Numbered from the stretch's first letter, positions 1-5,634 are shown. The stretch: 7,142 nucleotides of DNA from a bacterium (GCA_029781075.1 JAKOXJ010000088.1:1-7142); one strand, 5' to 3'. Notes: a model not told the origin generated them from the sequence alone. Numbers and translations: made by a program.

Positions 1-44
1 AGCTTTGTTGGCTTGACCTTCTTTTTGATGGTAGTCGCCTTCAT
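1..44 (-). CDS. Possible start of a lysine-rich protein, cut by the window edge
   Basis: An ATG lies four bases after the TAG stop of the dedA-family gene, on the same strand, and the frame stays open to the window edge. The 14 visible residues are MKATTIKKKVKPTK, very rich in lysine. The tight TAG-CAGT-ATG junction is typical of translationally coupled genes in an operon, so this would be read from the dedA transcript. There is no clear Shine-Dalgarno sequence within the end of dedA. Nothing in the visible part identifies a family, and with so few codons the frame could be open by chance. Confidence 0.4.
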   Translation of the reverse strand, partial: MKATTIKKKVKPTK

Positions 45-48
45 ACTG

Positions 49-723
49 CTATTTATCTTTAGTCTTAGACTTCTTCTTATTGGCTCTATGCTCTTTTAGA
101 CTACTACGAGCGGCTAGTAGATTTGTTTTAAGCCTAGCTCTCTTTTCTTTAGTACTGGCTATATGCCAAAGACCAGGTATCAAAGAAGCCAAGATTATAC
201 CTACAATAATTATCTCAAAATAATGATGGACCCAGTTAATGCTACCAAAATAATAGCCAATTAGGGCCACACCCCCGCCCCATAGCACACCACCGAGGAC
301 ATTATATCTAATGAAACTTCGATAGTGCATATCACTCATGCCAGCCACCATAGGCACAAAGCTCCTTACAGCCGGAACAAATCTAGCTAAAACAATCGTC
401 TTTCCACCATGCTTTTCATAAAATTCTTCCGCCTCTTTTAAATAACCCATTTTAACCACAAAGCTATTCTTGTTATTCTTAATCTTCTTCCCAGTAGTAG
501 TCCCAATTGCATAACCAGCACTATCGCCGACAATCGCTGCTGATATACAAACGATTAAAAGAGGAACTATCCCAAAATAATTACCCCCGGCTGCTAGTAT
601 TCCAGCCGTAAGAATCAAACTATCACCGGGCAGGAAGAATCCAAAAAGAAGTCCTGATTCCGCAAATAAGATGAGCCAAATACCCAGGAGACCGACAGTA
701 CTTACAAGTTGATTAAGATCCAT
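49..723 (-). CDS. DedA-family (SNARE-associated, VTT domain) membrane protein
   Basis: A 224-residue polytopic inner-membrane protein of the DedA superfamily. Members are linked to proton-dependent transport and to flipping of lipid carriers such as undecaprenyl phosphate, which would fit envelope upkeep; the substrate here cannot be read from sequence. The key signatures are visible: acidic E22 and D34 in the re-entrant LPGDS region, and R114 and R120 in ARFVPAVRSFVP. The E-to-D spacing of 12 and the R-to-R spacing of 6 match the essential residues of E. coli YqjA (E39/D51 and R130/R136). Hydrophobic stretches lie at about 9-30, 50-73, 142-160 and 168-186, and the C-terminal 35 residues are a basic cytoplasmic tail. 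The length is normal for the family. The ATG at 723 is chosen because an extended -10 element sits just upstream. It is divergent from the gene at 827 and probably leads an operon continuing leftward. Confidence 0.93.
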   Translation of the reverse strand: MDLNQLVSTVGLLGIWLILFAESGLLFGFFLPGDSLILTAGILAAGGNYFGIVPLLIVCISAAIVGDSAGYAIGTTTGKKIKNNKNSFVVKMGYLKEAEEFYEKHGGKTIVLARFVPAVRSFVPMVAGMSDMHYRSFIRYNVLGGVLWGGGVALIGYYFGSINWVHHYFEIIIVGIILASLIPGLWHIASTKEKRARLKTNLLAARSSLKEHRANKKKSKTKDK

Positions 724-733
724 ATAAATTAAG

Positions 734-742
734 ATTCTAGCA
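734..742 (-). promoter_or_regulatory. Extended -10 promoter of the dedA-family gene
   Basis: On the minus strand TGCTAGAAT forms an extended -10 (TG, one base, then TAGAAT, 5 of 6 to consensus). No convincing -35 lies 16-18 bases upstream, which extended -10 promoters tolerate. Transcription would start around 727, leaving only about three to five untranslated bases before the ATG at 723, and no Shine-Dalgarno sequence fits in that space. The mRNA would be close to leaderless. Confidence 0.5.
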
Positions 743-750
743 TAAGAGCA

Positions 751-770
751 AGTCTAGCTTAGTCTAGCTT
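751..770. repeat. Tandem 10-base repeat in the divergent dedA control region
   Basis: AGTCTAGCTT occurs twice in direct tandem, followed by AG and a degenerate third start. A further TCTAGC core lies at 736-741, overlapping the dedA -10. The ten-base period is about one helical turn, so the copies face the same side of the DNA, and they cover the place where a dedA -35 would be. This could be an operator or merely a short slipped-strand duplication; no cognate regulator is known. Confidence 0.45.
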
Positions 771-789
771 AGCCTAAATACTCCTCTTT

Positions 790-820
790 TTGATAGACTT
801 AGAAGCATAAGCATTAAATA
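790..820 (+). promoter_or_regulatory. Weak promoter candidate for the membrane protein at 827
   Basis: TTGATA at 790-795 is a good -35 match (5 of 6). The -10 is poorer: TTAAAT or TAAATA around 814-820, at a spacing of 18 or 19 bases. If used, transcription would begin at about 826-828, on or next to the GTG start at 827, giving a leaderless message. No Shine-Dalgarno sequence precedes that GTG. Confidence 0.35.
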
Positions 821-826
821 AATAAC

Positions 827-1645
827 GTGGAACCTATAAACAATAATCCCTCTACTGGCACGCAAGAAGCAGAGATGACTCTCACACCAGCATCTTTGAG
901 CCAAGTCACCCTTTCTAACAATCAAGACAACCAAGTAGAAGCCTCCATAGAGACTACAAATACTGGAGATGAAGATACTAATGCCCAGATAATCGAAAGG
1001 CTCAAGGAGCAGCGAGATCAACTTAGAGGCATAGATGACTTAAGCCTGGGAGAGAAACCAAAAAAATCGAAGTTAAAGAAGCTGCTCATACTAGTACTAA
1101 TACTAGGAGCCTCAATAGCTCTATATATATTTATTATTAAATCTAGTGCTAATAATCCCATAACGCTGGTCTCAACTTCTCAAAAGAACTTTGTCATGCC
1201 CTCTAATCTAGCCTCAAAAACATCCGAAGAAAAACAAGCCCTAAACATAATCGCTCTGGCCAGACAAAACAAGGCAGACGATTTAATTAATACATATCTA
1301 AATAAAGCCCAGCTCGGTCAGTCAGAAACAGACTTCAAGGCACTCGTAGCATCTTACAGCTCATCAGCAGATGGAGAACAGGTAGAATTAATAGAAAAAA
1401 AGGTTGGCAAAGTAGATTTTGCCTCAACCGGAGAGAGCAGTGCCATAGCTGATACGACTTCAGAATTTGAGGCAGCATCTTTAGTCTACAAATCCAGCTA
1501 TTACAAACACACTAACAATTTATATTTAAAAATAAACCTATACAAACCAGATCCAACAGTTGATAACTGGAAGATGTACAGTTTTGAGTTCAAATCTGGA
1601 GACCAAACCTCACCCCTTAAGGCAGAGGTTAACATACCTACCTAA
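827..1645 (+). CDS. Single-pass membrane protein with extracytoplasmic domain, function unknown
   Basis: A 272-residue protein of no family I recognise. Residues 1-75 are polar, acidic and probably disordered. A basic stretch (79-85, KKSKLKK) then precedes one transmembrane helix at about 86-104. By the positive-inside rule the N-terminus is cytoplasmic and residues 105-272 are outside. The outer part starts with a Ser/Thr/Asn-rich linker, then has predicted helices (135-175) and an alternating beta-like C-terminus with YKSSYYKHTNNLYLKINLY at 221-239. That helix-then-sheet order resembles NTF2-like or DUF4878-type extracellular domains, but this is only a pattern impression. There is no signal peptidase site or lipobox. 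The GTG at 827 is the earliest start after an in-frame TAA at 815 and sits at the predicted transcription start. An ATG at 875 (residue 17) is an alternative and would remove only disordered sequence. Confidence 0.8.
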   Translation: MEPINNNPSTGTQEAEMTLTPASLSQVTLSNNQDNQVEASIETTNTGDEDTNAQIIERLKEQRDQLRGIDDLSLGEKPKKSKLKKLLILVLILGASIALYIFIIKSSANNPITLVSTSQKNFVMPSNLASKTSEEKQALNIIALARQNKADDLINTYLNKAQLGQSETDFKALVASYSSSADGEQVELIEKKVGKVDFASTGESSAIADTTSEFEAASLVYKSSYYKHTNNLYLKINLYKPDPTVDNWKMYSFEFKSGDQTSPLKAEVNIPT

Positions 1646-1825
1646 AGATATATCCACAGTTTTGCTTGCAAACTCAGTAAGGCAATGCTACCCTTAAGCT
1701 CATAGGTTTAAGTTGTGAGAGACTATAGAGCCCAAAAAGAGTACTAGACGATACCAAAATAAATCGTTTGTATTTTTGTTGAAATCAAAAATTAAACCAC
1801 AAACAAAATAAAGGACAAATAAAAA
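1646..1825. other. 180-base gap with no recognisable gene
   Basis: This is the longest non-coding stretch in the window. I find no tRNA-like fold, no convincing rho-independent terminator and no open frame of note. Small features are a DnaA-box-like ATATCCACA at 1650-1658 (8 of 9 to TTATCCACA), a TTTGC-TT-GCAAA inverted repeat near 1661-1672 whose loop is too short to fold, a weak CTTAA/TTAAG pair around 1693-1713, and an A/T-rich run before the next start. A promoter for the next gene is expected here, but only weak -10-like elements are visible (TATTTT at 1771, TATAGA at 1724). Confidence 0.5.
1810..1815 (+). promoter_or_regulatory. Ribosome binding site of the gene at 1826
   Basis: AAAGGA lies ten bases before the ATG at 1826 in otherwise A-rich sequence. 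It is one of only two plausible Shine-Dalgarno sites in the window and supports the chosen start. Confidence 0.45.
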
Positions 1826-2344
1826 ATGAGCAACCTAGATGAAAAACAAATAAAAAGGCTTCGGAACCTTATCAAAGAAGCAGAGATGAATCTCCTGGCT
1901 GCAAAAGAGCTCCTAGTTAGCTTAGTCGGAGACGGAGAAGAGCTAAGCCATACTGCACCCCGAGCAGAGCCAGCAGACGGCGAAACAGTAGTCGAGGGTG
2001 TATTTGACGGACAGAACATGATTGGCTATAACAGCAAGATCTACCCGGTGCAAGCTAACTACGCCAGTAAATCACACTTAGTCCAGGGAGATGTCCTAAA
2101 ACTCACCATTGTTGACGGTGGTAAATTCCTATTTAAACAGATCGGACCAGTTACTAGAAAACAGCTTATTGCCACGATCACCCAAAGAGATGGGAACTAT
2201 TATGCTCAGGCCGAGAGTAAAGAATACAAAATACTGCTCGCAAGTGTCACCCACTTTAAGTTGAGCGTCGGAGATCAGGCCACTATTGTCGTACCAGAAG
2301 AAAATCCGGAAGCAGAGTGGGCCGCAGTCGAAGCCCCGCTATAA
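1826..2344 (+). CDS. Conserved Patescibacteria-type protein with duplicated beta-rich domain, function unknown
   Basis: A soluble 172-residue protein without signal peptide or membrane segment. Residues 3-36 form an amphipathic, charged helix suited to a coiled coil or docking. An acidic linker (37-54) follows, then two similar beta-rich units at about 56-107 and 114-169. Each has a beta hairpin, an SK-x-Y motif (S70-K71-I-Y and S131-K132-E-Y), a GD turn (G88-D89 and G149-D150) followed by a hydrophobic strand, and a final strand; SK-to-GD spacing is 18 in both. This suggests an internal duplication of a small barrel such as an OB- or SH3-like fold, but no fold is proven. It resembles from memory an uncharacterised family widespread in CPR genomes. 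No catalytic motif is visible, so a binding or scaffold role is more likely than an enzyme. It is followed after 44 bases by the MraY-like gene. Confidence 0.85.
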   Translation: MSNLDEKQIKRLRNLIKEAEMNLLAAKELLVSLVGDGEELSHTAPRAEPADGETVVEGVFDGQNMIGYNSKIYPVQANYASKSHLVQGDVLKLTIVDGGKFLFKQIGPVTRKQLIATITQRDGNYYAQAESKEYKILLASVTHFKLSVGDQATIVVPEENPEAEWAAVEAPL

Positions 2345-2352
2345 AGCTATAG

Positions 2353-2361
2353 TGTTATACT
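2353..2361 (+). promoter_or_regulatory. Extended -10 promoter of the MraY-like gene
   Basis: TGTTATACT is a good extended -10 (TG, one base, TATACT, 5 of 6). There is no recognisable -35. It sits nine bases after the previous stop and would start transcription near 2368, leaving a leader of about 20 bases without a Shine-Dalgarno sequence before the ATG at 2389. The MraY-like gene could therefore be transcribed separately from its upstream neighbour, in addition to read-through. Confidence 0.5.
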
Positions 2362-2388
2362 AAAGCTAAATAAAAAAACATAATCAAC

Positions 2389-3513
2389 ATGACCGACCTT
2401 AACCAACCAGTAAACATCGTCCTCCAAATAACCAAACTAGACCTACTTAAATTTGTCGTTCCTACTGTCTCAGCATTCGTCATTGGTATACTCTCTACAC
2501 CTCTTATCATGAAATACTTTTTAGTTAAGTATGATATTAGAAAGAAGAAGAGTGTCGCCACCACAGTAGATGGTAAGGCCGCCCCGCTTACAGCGAGTGT
2601 GGATCAAGACGAGAAGAAGATCCTATACCGTATGGGGGGTCTTGTAATGCTAACTGGGCTATTAACCACAGCCCTAGGGATATGGCTAATAGCAGAAGTT
2701 ACAAAAAATCCGACCTTCGTAAAACTAGACTTTATTAGCAGGAATCAAACCTGGTTGCCATTATTCGGACTTCTAGTCGGAGCAATAGTAGGCGGACTAG
2801 ACGAACTCCTGGTCTGCGGGAAACTAAAAGGAAAGTTTGGAAGATCTCTTGGCTCTGGTCTGGCCCTTAGATACCGTATCGGAGCCGTTGGCCTAGTCGG
2901 AGTTCTCTGTGGATGGTGGATGGCTGTCAAACAAGACCTAAGCTCTCTACATGTACCTTTTTTTGGCAATTATAATATCCCGGTCCTTGCATTCATTCTT
3001 TTATTTGTCCTAGTCGTTACCGTAACTTATTCTGGGACAATTATTGATGGGGTTGATGGTCTATCGGCAGGAGTATTTAGCTCCATATTAATGGCCCTTG
3101 GCTTTATTGCCGTAACCCAAAGTAAATTTGATGTTGCCACTCTATGTTTTGCAACTGTTGGAGCACTCTTTGCCTTCTTATGGTTTAATATCCCACCAGC
3201 CAGGTTCATGCTCTCAGAAGTCGGTAGTATGGCCCTAACCGTTATGATAGCGATCATTGCCTTTGTGACGGACTCAGTTTTTGTCTTACCGATAATTGCA
3301 GCACTTCTTTATCTAACAACCCTTTCTGTAGTTCTTCAGCTACTATCTAAAAAGTTTAGAGGAAAAAAAATCTTTATTGTCGCCCCATACCACACTCATC
3401 TACAGCTAAAGGGTTGGCCAAAATACAAAGTAACTATGCGCTACTGGGTCCTAAGCGTCATGTTCGCCTCAACCGGCCTTGCAATCTACCTACTTGGAGG
3501 CCACTTTAGATAA
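2389..3513 (+). CDS. MraY/WecA-type phosphoglycosyltransferase (glycosyltransferase family 4), divergent
   Basis: A 374-residue protein with about ten transmembrane segments, normal for polyprenyl-phosphate phospho-sugar transferases. MraY moves phospho-MurNAc-pentapeptide from UDP to undecaprenyl phosphate in the first membrane step of peptidoglycan synthesis; WecA/TagO relatives use other UDP sugars. Family landmarks appear in order: MGG at 82-84 (usual TPTMGG), GGLDELL at 135-141 (usual DD motif), PFFG at 190-193, IIDGVDGLSAG at 218-228 with D220 and D223, NIPPARFMLSEVGS at 267-280 (usual MGDxGS), and PYHTHLQLKGWPKYKVTMRYW at 333-353, matching MraY's PxHHHFExxGW...R-W segment. The C-terminal motif and PFF favour MraY over WecA. 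Several key positions are altered: second Asp of DD is E139, Asn before DGxDG is T217, Asp of MGD is E277, and middle His of HHH is T336. Whether it is the cell's main MraY or a paralogue is unresolved, so no symbol is given. It ends tail to tail with the MraZ-like gene. Confidence 0.88.
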   Translation: MTDLNQPVNIVLQITKLDLLKFVVPTVSAFVIGILSTPLIMKYFLVKYDIRKKKSVATTVDGKAAPLTASVDQDEKKILYRMGGLVMLTGLLTTALGIWLIAEVTKNPTFVKLDFISRNQTWLPLFGLLVGAIVGGLDELLVCGKLKGKFGRSLGSGLALRYRIGAVGLVGVLCGWWMAVKQDLSSLHVPFFGNYNIPVLAFILLFVLVVTVTYSGTIIDGVDGLSAGVFSSILMALGFIAVTQSKFDVATLCFATVGALFAFLWFNIPPARFMLSEVGSMALTVMIAIIAFVTDSVFVLPIIAALLYLTTLSVVLQLLSKKFRGKKIFIVAPYHTHLQLKGWPKYKVTMRYWVLSVMFASTGLAIYLLGGHFR

Positions 3514-3517
3514 TAAA

Positions 3518-3970
3518 TTACCTTACTTCACTAAAGAACTGAGACACGACATCTTTATCTCCAGCAGTAATTTCTCTTGCTACATCAGCAGTTACAATTT
3601 TAAGATGACTACTAGCACCCATTAAACTAACTGTTTGATCACCACTATGTGTACGAATGCCCTCTGGTATAACAATTCTATACTGTGCATCAATTGAAAT
3701 CTGATTGGCAGATCTTTCTAAAACACCTTTGATCTCCCAATCGGAAACCTGGGCTAATATCGCCTTCATATTCCCCTCAGGAAAAAGCATTGCGCATGAG
3801 TGCTGGCCAAGCCTACCGGCCATTACAAATGCAGAACCGCTAAAAGACGGTTTCCATAGAGCAGGTAGAGCTAACCTGCCTGACGTTTCAGGCTTAACCT
3901 CGAGACTTCCAAGAAGCATTTCAGGAAGCAAAAAATCTTGTCCAGACAAATGTGTCAAAAAACTTTCCAT
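3518..3970 (-). CDS. MraZ-like double AbrB/SpoVT DNA-binding protein
   Basis: A 150-residue protein with two SpoVT/AbrB-type halves arranged as in MraZ, the ring-forming DNA-binding repressor of division and cell-wall genes. The first half (about 18-65) carries LLGSLEVKPETSGRLALP, equivalent to the family's FxGxxxxxLDxKGRLxxP, followed by CAMLFPEGNMKAI, like CLLLYPxxxWxxI. The second (about 86-130) carries ANQISIDAQYRIVIPEGIR, then VSLMGASSHLKIV, matching the DxxGRxxxPxxLR and vxLVGxxxxxEiW region. The second DxxGR has Y97 for Gly, and the segment between the halves is shorter than in E. coli. The ATG at 3970 is chosen because a strong promoter ends right before it. An ATG at 3919 (residue 18) would give the usual MraZ N-terminus (MLLGSLEV) and is a real alternative. 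It is not next to mraW or ftsI; its neighbours are an MraY-like gene and dnaX. Autoregulation is possible. Confidence 0.8.
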   Translation of the reverse strand: MESFLTHLSGQDFLLPEMLLGSLEVKPETSGRLALPALWKPSFSGSAFVMAGRLGQHSCAMLFPEGNMKAILAQVSDWEIKGVLERSANQISIDAQYRIVIPEGIRTHSGDQTVSLMGASSHLKIVTADVAREITAGDKDVVSQFFSEVR

Positions 3971-3978
3971 ATAGTCAT

Positions 3979-4008
3979 ATTATACAATAACATATACTCT
4001 TTTGGCAA
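3979..4008 (-). promoter_or_regulatory. Strong sigma-70 promoter of the MraZ-like gene
   Basis: On the minus strand TTGCCA (4008-4003, 5 of 6 to TTGACA) and TATAAT (3984-3979, perfect) are separated by 18 bases. This is the best promoter in the window. The predicted start of transcription, about 3972, is only a few bases from the ATG at 3970, so the message would be essentially leaderless. No ribosome binding site can fit. Confidence 0.7.
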
Positions 4009-4020
4009 AGTAATATTACT
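4009..4020. promoter_or_regulatory. Perfect 12-base palindrome, candidate operator
   Basis: AGTAATATTACT reads identically on both strands. It abuts the upstream side of the MraZ-like gene's -35 and lies about 30 bases upstream of the dnaX -10, so a protein bound there could act on both divergent promoters. It does not look like the direct TGGG-type repeats bound by characterised MraZ proteins. It is A/T rich and could be chance, but perfect dyads of this length are not frequent. Confidence 0.4.
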
Positions 4021-4048
4021 AACAGTCTGAGTTAAAATACATTCTCAC

Positions 4049-4057
4049 TGCTATACT
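4049..4057 (+). promoter_or_regulatory. Extended -10 promoter of dnaX-dnaB
   Basis: TGCTATACT is an extended -10 nearly identical to the one before the MraY-like gene. No good -35 is seen. Transcription would begin near 4064, leaving an A/T-rich leader of roughly 68 bases before the GTG of dnaX. It is the only clear promoter before the two replication genes. Confidence 0.5.
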
Positions 4058-4117
4058 TAAATACAGATTAAAAGAGATTTAAATTTCATAAAAGATATCT
4101 AACCAAGTCTTTATGAA

Positions 4118-4121
4118 GAGG
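4118..4121 (+). promoter_or_regulatory. Ribosome binding site of dnaX
   Basis: GAGG, within GAAGAGGG at 4115-4122, lies ten bases before the GTG at 4132 and fits the anti-Shine-Dalgarno core. It decides for the GTG start, since the nearby ATG at 4113 is out of frame with dnaX. Confidence 0.5.
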
Positions 4122-4131
4122 GTAATAAGGC

Positions 4132-5616
4132 GTGTCTCAAGCTCTATACAGAAAATACAGATCTAAAAGTCTAAAAGAGGTAGTCGGCCAACAATATATT
4201 GTTGAGGTTCTATCCAACGCCCTTAAACAAGATAAGATATCCCATGCATACTTATTTACAGGACCTAGGGGAGTAGGTAAAACATCAATTGCCAGAATCT
4301 TTGCTCACGAAATAAACAAGACAGAATACCAGTCTGAAAAAACCCATTTAGACATTATAGAAATCGATGCTGCCAGTAATAGCGGAGTAGATGATATGCG
4401 CGATCTTAGAGAAAAGATCAACTCTGCACCAGCAGGATTAAAGTACAAGGTCTATATTATCGACGAAGTCCACATGCTAAGTGGAGCAAGCTTTGCCGCG
4501 CTCCTAAAAACAATAGAAGAACCACCGTCCCATGCTGTATTTATTCTAGCCACGACTGACGCTCATAAAGTACCAGCGACAATCTTGAGCCGAGTTCAGA
4601 AGTTTTACTTTAAACCGATTGAGCAAGAAGAGGTAGCAAAACATCTAGAGAACATCTGTAATAAAGAAAAGATTACTTTTGAGAAAGAGGCTATAAAAAC
4701 TATTGCCGAAAGCTCCGAAGGGAGTATGCGCGACGCGCTAAGCCTCTTAGACCAAGTATCCTCAGGCAATAAGTCTGTTACTCTGCAAAACGTCCAGTCT
4801 TCTTTAGGACTTTCTGCAGACAAAAACTTGCAGGACCTTTGCAAGCTAGTAGAAACTGGCGAGACCAGTCTAATCCCAGATGCTTTGTCTAAAACAATTG
4901 AGTCAGGAGCCGACCCTAGAGCTCTAGGACTACAGATATACAATGCGCTTAAATCAAAACAGAGCACCTTCCAGGAGCTACAAGTACTTAGTGAACTCCT
5001 CACTCTCGGTTCATTAACAAAACAAAACCTCGGACTAGAGATAACCCTCCTTAAACTAAGCAGCCTAAAAGATAAGCCAAGCCCAGAAGAAGTTGAAGTT
5101 GAGAAAAATAAAGCTCCAGTTCCAGCTCTCGTAGAGACAGAATCTTTGGTTGAAGATAAACTAACAGTCAGCAATAAAGAGATCAAAAAGATATCAAAGA
5201 AGTCAGAACAAAAGGATAGAACAAAAGATGACGCTCCTACAGAAAAAATAACTTTAAGAAACTTTTCCGAGAAGTGGTCTGACATACTAGATGATATCGC
5301 AAGAAAAAGCCCCGGACTTAAGGCAGTATTAAAACCAGCTAGCTATAAATTAACAGAAAAAACTTATACTCTAGAGCTGAAATTCGTCTATCCAGTCCAC
5401 TTAAAGATATTCTCTGAGAATAAGAATAAACAGATTTTTAGAGAAGCCTTTAGTACAGAGGGCCTAAAGATGCCCAACCTAGAAACCAGTCTTTCCGATA
5501 AAAAAATAAAAAGATCAAAAAATACCCGAAGTGAAGATAACAATAAGGGCAGTAAAGAGGCAGATATTTCTGATATTATTGGCTTAATGGGTGGAGGAGA
5601 GACTGTCCAAATTTAA
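4132..5616 (+). CDS. dnaX: DNA polymerase III subunit gamma/tau (clamp loader)
   Basis: This AAA+ ATPase subunit helps load the beta clamp on primed DNA; longer forms also tie polymerase to the DnaB helicase. The GTG start gives MSQALYRKYR, the family's usual beginning. Motifs: Walker A GPRGVGKTS (44-52), Walker B IIDEVHM (109-115), sensor 1 ATT (140-142), arginine finger SR in ILSRVQ (R154), sensor 2 GSMRDALSLLDQ (R200). The clamp-loader collar domain covers about 218-310, a Lys/Glu-rich disordered linker 312-372, and a C-terminal domain with KWSDILDDI about 373-450, ending in a basic tail and MGGGETVQI, similar to the GGE-type end of other DnaX proteins. The four-cysteine zinc module normally between Walker A and the IEIDAAS motif (76-82) is missing: that stretch (59-75) is short and has no cysteine. 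The protein is 494 residues, shorter than E. coli tau (643). dnaB follows 18 bases later. Confidence 0.95.
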   Translation: MSQALYRKYRSKSLKEVVGQQYIVEVLSNALKQDKISHAYLFTGPRGVGKTSIARIFAHEINKTEYQSEKTHLDIIEIDAASNSGVDDMRDLREKINSAPAGLKYKVYIIDEVHMLSGASFAALLKTIEEPPSHAVFILATTDAHKVPATILSRVQKFYFKPIEQEEVAKHLENICNKEKITFEKEAIKTIAESSEGSMRDALSLLDQVSSGNKSVTLQNVQSSLGLSADKNLQDLCKLVETGETSLIPDALSKTIESGADPRALGLQIYNALKSKQSTFQELQVLSELLTLGSLTKQNLGLEITLLKLSSLKDKPSPEEVEVEKNKAPVPALVETESLVEDKLTVSNKEIKKISKKSEQKDRTKDDAPTEKITLRNFSEKWSDILDDIARKSPGLKAVLKPASYKLTEKTYTLELKFVYPVHLKIFSENKNKQIFREAFSTEGLKMPNLETSLSDKKIKRSKNTRSEDNNKGSKEADISDIIGLMGGGETVQI

Positions 5617-5634
5617 GGTTCTTATAGCTACAAG

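Noticed and set aside
764..1021. An 85-codon minus-strand frame opposite the membrane-protein gene
   Set aside because: It overlaps the divergent promoter region and the opposite gene, and its hydrophobic, cysteine-containing translation resembles no family.
1650..1658. DnaA-box-like ATATCCACA, possible replication origin
   Set aside because: It is a single 8-of-9 match with no clustered boxes, no dnaA or dnaN gene and no A/T-rich unwinding element nearby; one chance match is expected.
1661..1713. Short inverted repeats after the membrane-protein gene, possible terminator or small RNA
   Set aside because: The stems are five bases or fewer, one has a two-base loop, and none is followed by a T tract, so neither a terminator nor a structured RNA can be supported.
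864..1889. Fifteen-base identity AAGAAGCAGAGATGA at 864-878 and 1875-1889
   Set aside because: Both copies are in frame and encode E-A-E-M within unrelated proteins, with no flanking similarity; chance codon agreement is the simplest explanation.
3705..3974. An 89-codon plus-strand frame opposite the MraZ-like gene
   Set aside because: It is antisense to a gene with a strong promoter and recognisable domains, and its translation matches nothing known to me.
4605..5285. A 226-codon open frame on the minus strand inside dnaX
   Set aside because: It lies wholly antisense to well-conserved dnaX, its translation is Ser/Leu/Phe-rich low-complexity sequence mirroring Lys/Glu-rich codons, and it has no promoter or recognisable domain.
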